From positions 248,001-312,000 of the forward strand of contig NZ_JAENII010000001.1 in the NCBI RefSeq assembly GCF_016595525.1: 64,000 bases of DNA, in the 5' to 3' direction. The notes under the pieces are model-generated. The model did not search any database, was not told where the DNA came from, and was given only the letters and a program-made list of their open reading frames with translations. This DNA is from Haloferula rosea (lineage in GTDB: Bacteria; Verrucomicrobiota; Verrucomicrobiia; Verrucomicrobiales; Akkermansiaceae). This document shows positions 63,030 through 64,000 of this stretch, in pieces. Position numbers and translations under genes: made by a program. Position 1 is the first letter of the stretch. Each line of letters opens with the position of its first letter.

Positions 63030-63066
63030 ACTCTGAACGTCGAACGTCGAAAATCGAAATTCGAAT
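63030..63066. repeat. short CGAA-rich repeat between rpsE and rplO
   Basis: The spacer holds GAACGTCGAACGTCGAAAA followed by TCGAAATTCGAA: iterated (AA)CGTCGAA units ending in the palindrome TTCGAA. It differs in texture from all other spacers of the cluster. Similar CGAA-rich intergenic repeats occur, as I recall, in other Verrucomicrobia. Confidence 0.5.
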
Positions 63067-63069
63067 ACT

Positions 63070-63525
63070 ATGAAACTTCACACACTCAAGCCCAACAAGG
63101 GTGCCAAGCACCGCATCAAGCGACTTGGCTGCGGCGAAAGCTCCGGTCTCGGCAAGACATCGGGCAAAGGCCACAAGGGACAGAAGGCCCGCTCCGGCGG
63201 ATCCGTCCGTCCTGGTTTCGAAGGTGGCCAGATGCCCCTTCACCGTCGTCTCCCGAAGAAGGGATTCAACAACAAGGACTTCAAGACGACCGTGTCTGTG
63301 GTGAACCTTGCTCAACTCGAGAAGCACTTCTCCGACGGTGATACCGTCAATGAGGAGATCCTTCGCGAGAAGAACATCGTCAATCGCAACAGCGACATCG
63401 TCAAGGTGCTGGGCCAGGGCAACATCACCAAGAAGCTCACGATCGCCGTGGATGCCATCAGTGGCTCCGCTCGCGAGAAGATCGAGAAGGCTGGTGGCAC
63501 GGTGGAAGCACCGACTGCTGGTTGA
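63070..63525 (+). CDS. rplO: 50S ribosomal protein uL15
   Basis: This 151-aa protein begins MKLHTLKPNKGAKHRIKRLG and has the Gly-rich GKTSGKGHKGQKARSGGSVR plus GFEGGQMPLHRRLPKKGF. It binds 23S rRNA late in assembly. It follows rpsE directly; the small rpmD gene often found between them is missing. Confidence 0.97.
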   Translation: MKLHTLKPNKGAKHRIKRLGCGESSGLGKTSGKGHKGQKARSGGSVRPGFEGGQMPLHRRLPKKGFNNKDFKTTVSVVNLAQLEKHFSDGDTVNEEILREKNIVNRNSDIVKVLGQGNITKKLTIAVDAISGSAREKIEKAGGTVEAPTAG

Positions 63526-63561
63526 GCTTTCGTCCCTCCATTACCGGAATGATTCCGATTT

Positions 63562-63591
63562 GTTGAGGAAGCGCTTGCTCGCTTCCTCAAC
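63562..63591 (+). terminator. perfect 12-bp hairpin between rplO and secY
   Basis: GTTGAGGAAGCG at 63562-63573 pairs exactly with CGCTTCCTCAAC at 63580-63591 around a six-base loop, then GCGTTTAAAA. The stem is strong and the T/A-rich tail is short, so partial termination, attenuation or an RNA-processing site is likely. It lies 36 bp after rplO and 43 bp before secY. Confidence 0.6.
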
Positions 63592-63634
63592 GCGTTTAAA
63601 AGAGCGCCGCTTTTTCTCCCACTTCTAACGACCC

Positions 63635-64000
63635 ATGATTTCCGCTTTCGCGAACACCTGGAAGGTTCCTGAACTCCGCGACCGCATTCTCTTCACCCTC
63701 GCGATGATCGTGATCGTGCGCCTCGGCGTCCACGTCACGCTTCCGGGAGTGGACGCCACCGTCATCGACGCGTGGATGGAGTATGCGAAGAAGAACCAAG
63801 ATGCCACCCAAGGTGGCGGCTTGCAGGCCATCCTCGGGATTTTCTCGGGGGGTGCCCTTCAGCAGGCGGGCGTCTTCGCCCTTGGCATCATGCCCTACAT
63901 CTCGGCATCGATCATGATGCAGCTGATGACGGCGGTGGTGCCGAAGTTGTCCCGTCTTTCCCGTGAAGATGGCGGCCGCCAGAAGATCACCCAGTTCACC
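63635..64000 (+). CDS. secY: protein translocase subunit SecY (partial, cut by window end)
   Basis: The first 122 codons are present, starting MISAFANTWKVPELRDRILF. TM1 is FTLAMIVIVRLGVHVTLPG, followed by the plug region with GGLQAILGIFSGGALQQAGVF and the TM2 motif ALGIMPYISASIMMQL. SecY forms the membrane channel for Sec-dependent export, which the many signal-peptide proteins of this window need. The 3' end lies outside the window. No Shine-Dalgarno (leader CTTCTAACGACCC). Confidence 0.95.
   Translation, partial: MISAFANTWKVPELRDRILFTLAMIVIVRLGVHVTLPGVDATVIDAWMEYAKKNQDATQGGGLQAILGIFSGGALQQAGVFALGIMPYISASIMMQLMTAVVPKLSRLSREDGGRQKITQFT

Overview
The window looks like a chromosomal segment of a Verrucomicrobiota bacterium, probably class Verrucomicrobiae (Haloferula/Luteolibacter-like; genus is inference). 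The grounds are a Verru_Chthon-cassette-A-type prepilin protein, autotransporter-associated beta-strand repeat proteins, PEP-CTERM proteins, an ECF sigma factor paired with a FecR-LamG protein, a very high density of sulfatases, and base composition near 60% GC as judged by eye.

Region 1 (about 1-45.3 kb, all on the + strand) is a catabolic island for a sulfated polysaccharide. It opens with an ECF sigma factor overlapping a membrane FecR-type anti-sigma protein that carries an outer LamG domain. Two giant beta-strand-repeat surface proteins (2459-5944, 13075-17583) and two PEP-CTERM proteins (10463-11209, 17616-18317) are interleaved with enzymes. There are ten S1-type sulfatases, all with a C-x-P-x-R formylglycine motif. 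With them are two GH117-type enzymes, each directly behind a sulfatase of the same type, two GH116-type enzymes with twin-arginine signals, a five-bladed-propeller glycosidase-like protein, a GH97, a GHL15-type putative hydrolase, two SGNH-type esterases (one a sialate O-acetylesterase relative), a DUF6786-like protein and a LamG-fold protein. Nearly all carry export signals. No SusC/SusD, permease or sulfatase maturase is present. The GH117 enzymes suggest a substrate with 3,6-anhydro-galactose (agar/porphyran-like sulfated galactan). That is an inference, and no endo-acting galactanase is present.

Region 2 (45.4-50.5 kb, - strand) holds a tRNA-Met(CAT) whose 3' end faces the island, a small secreted protein of unknown function, and a solitary 1220-aa Verru_Chthon-A-like protein. 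A 490-bp divergent intergenic region follows.

Region 3 (50.5-64.0 kb, + strand) is the fused str-S10-spc ribosomal protein cluster: rpsL-rpsG-fusA-rpsJ-rplC-rplD-rplW-rplB-rpsS-[unknown secreted coiled-coil protein]-rplV-rpsC-rplP-rpmC-rpsQ-rplN-rplX-rplE-rpsH-rplF-rplR-rpsE-rplO-secY (secY cut by the window end). tuf, rpsN and rpmD are missing from their usual places. Almost no gene here has a Shine-Dalgarno sequence. S5 has a long Gly/Arg-rich N-terminal extension and S3 has a low-complexity C-terminal tail.

The most unusual items are the exported coiled-coil gene wedged between rpsS and rplV with a near-perfect direct repeat at its left edge, the sulfatase/GH117 duplicated cassette within a regulator-to-surface-protein-to-enzyme island, and active-site substitutions in three of the ten sulfatases.
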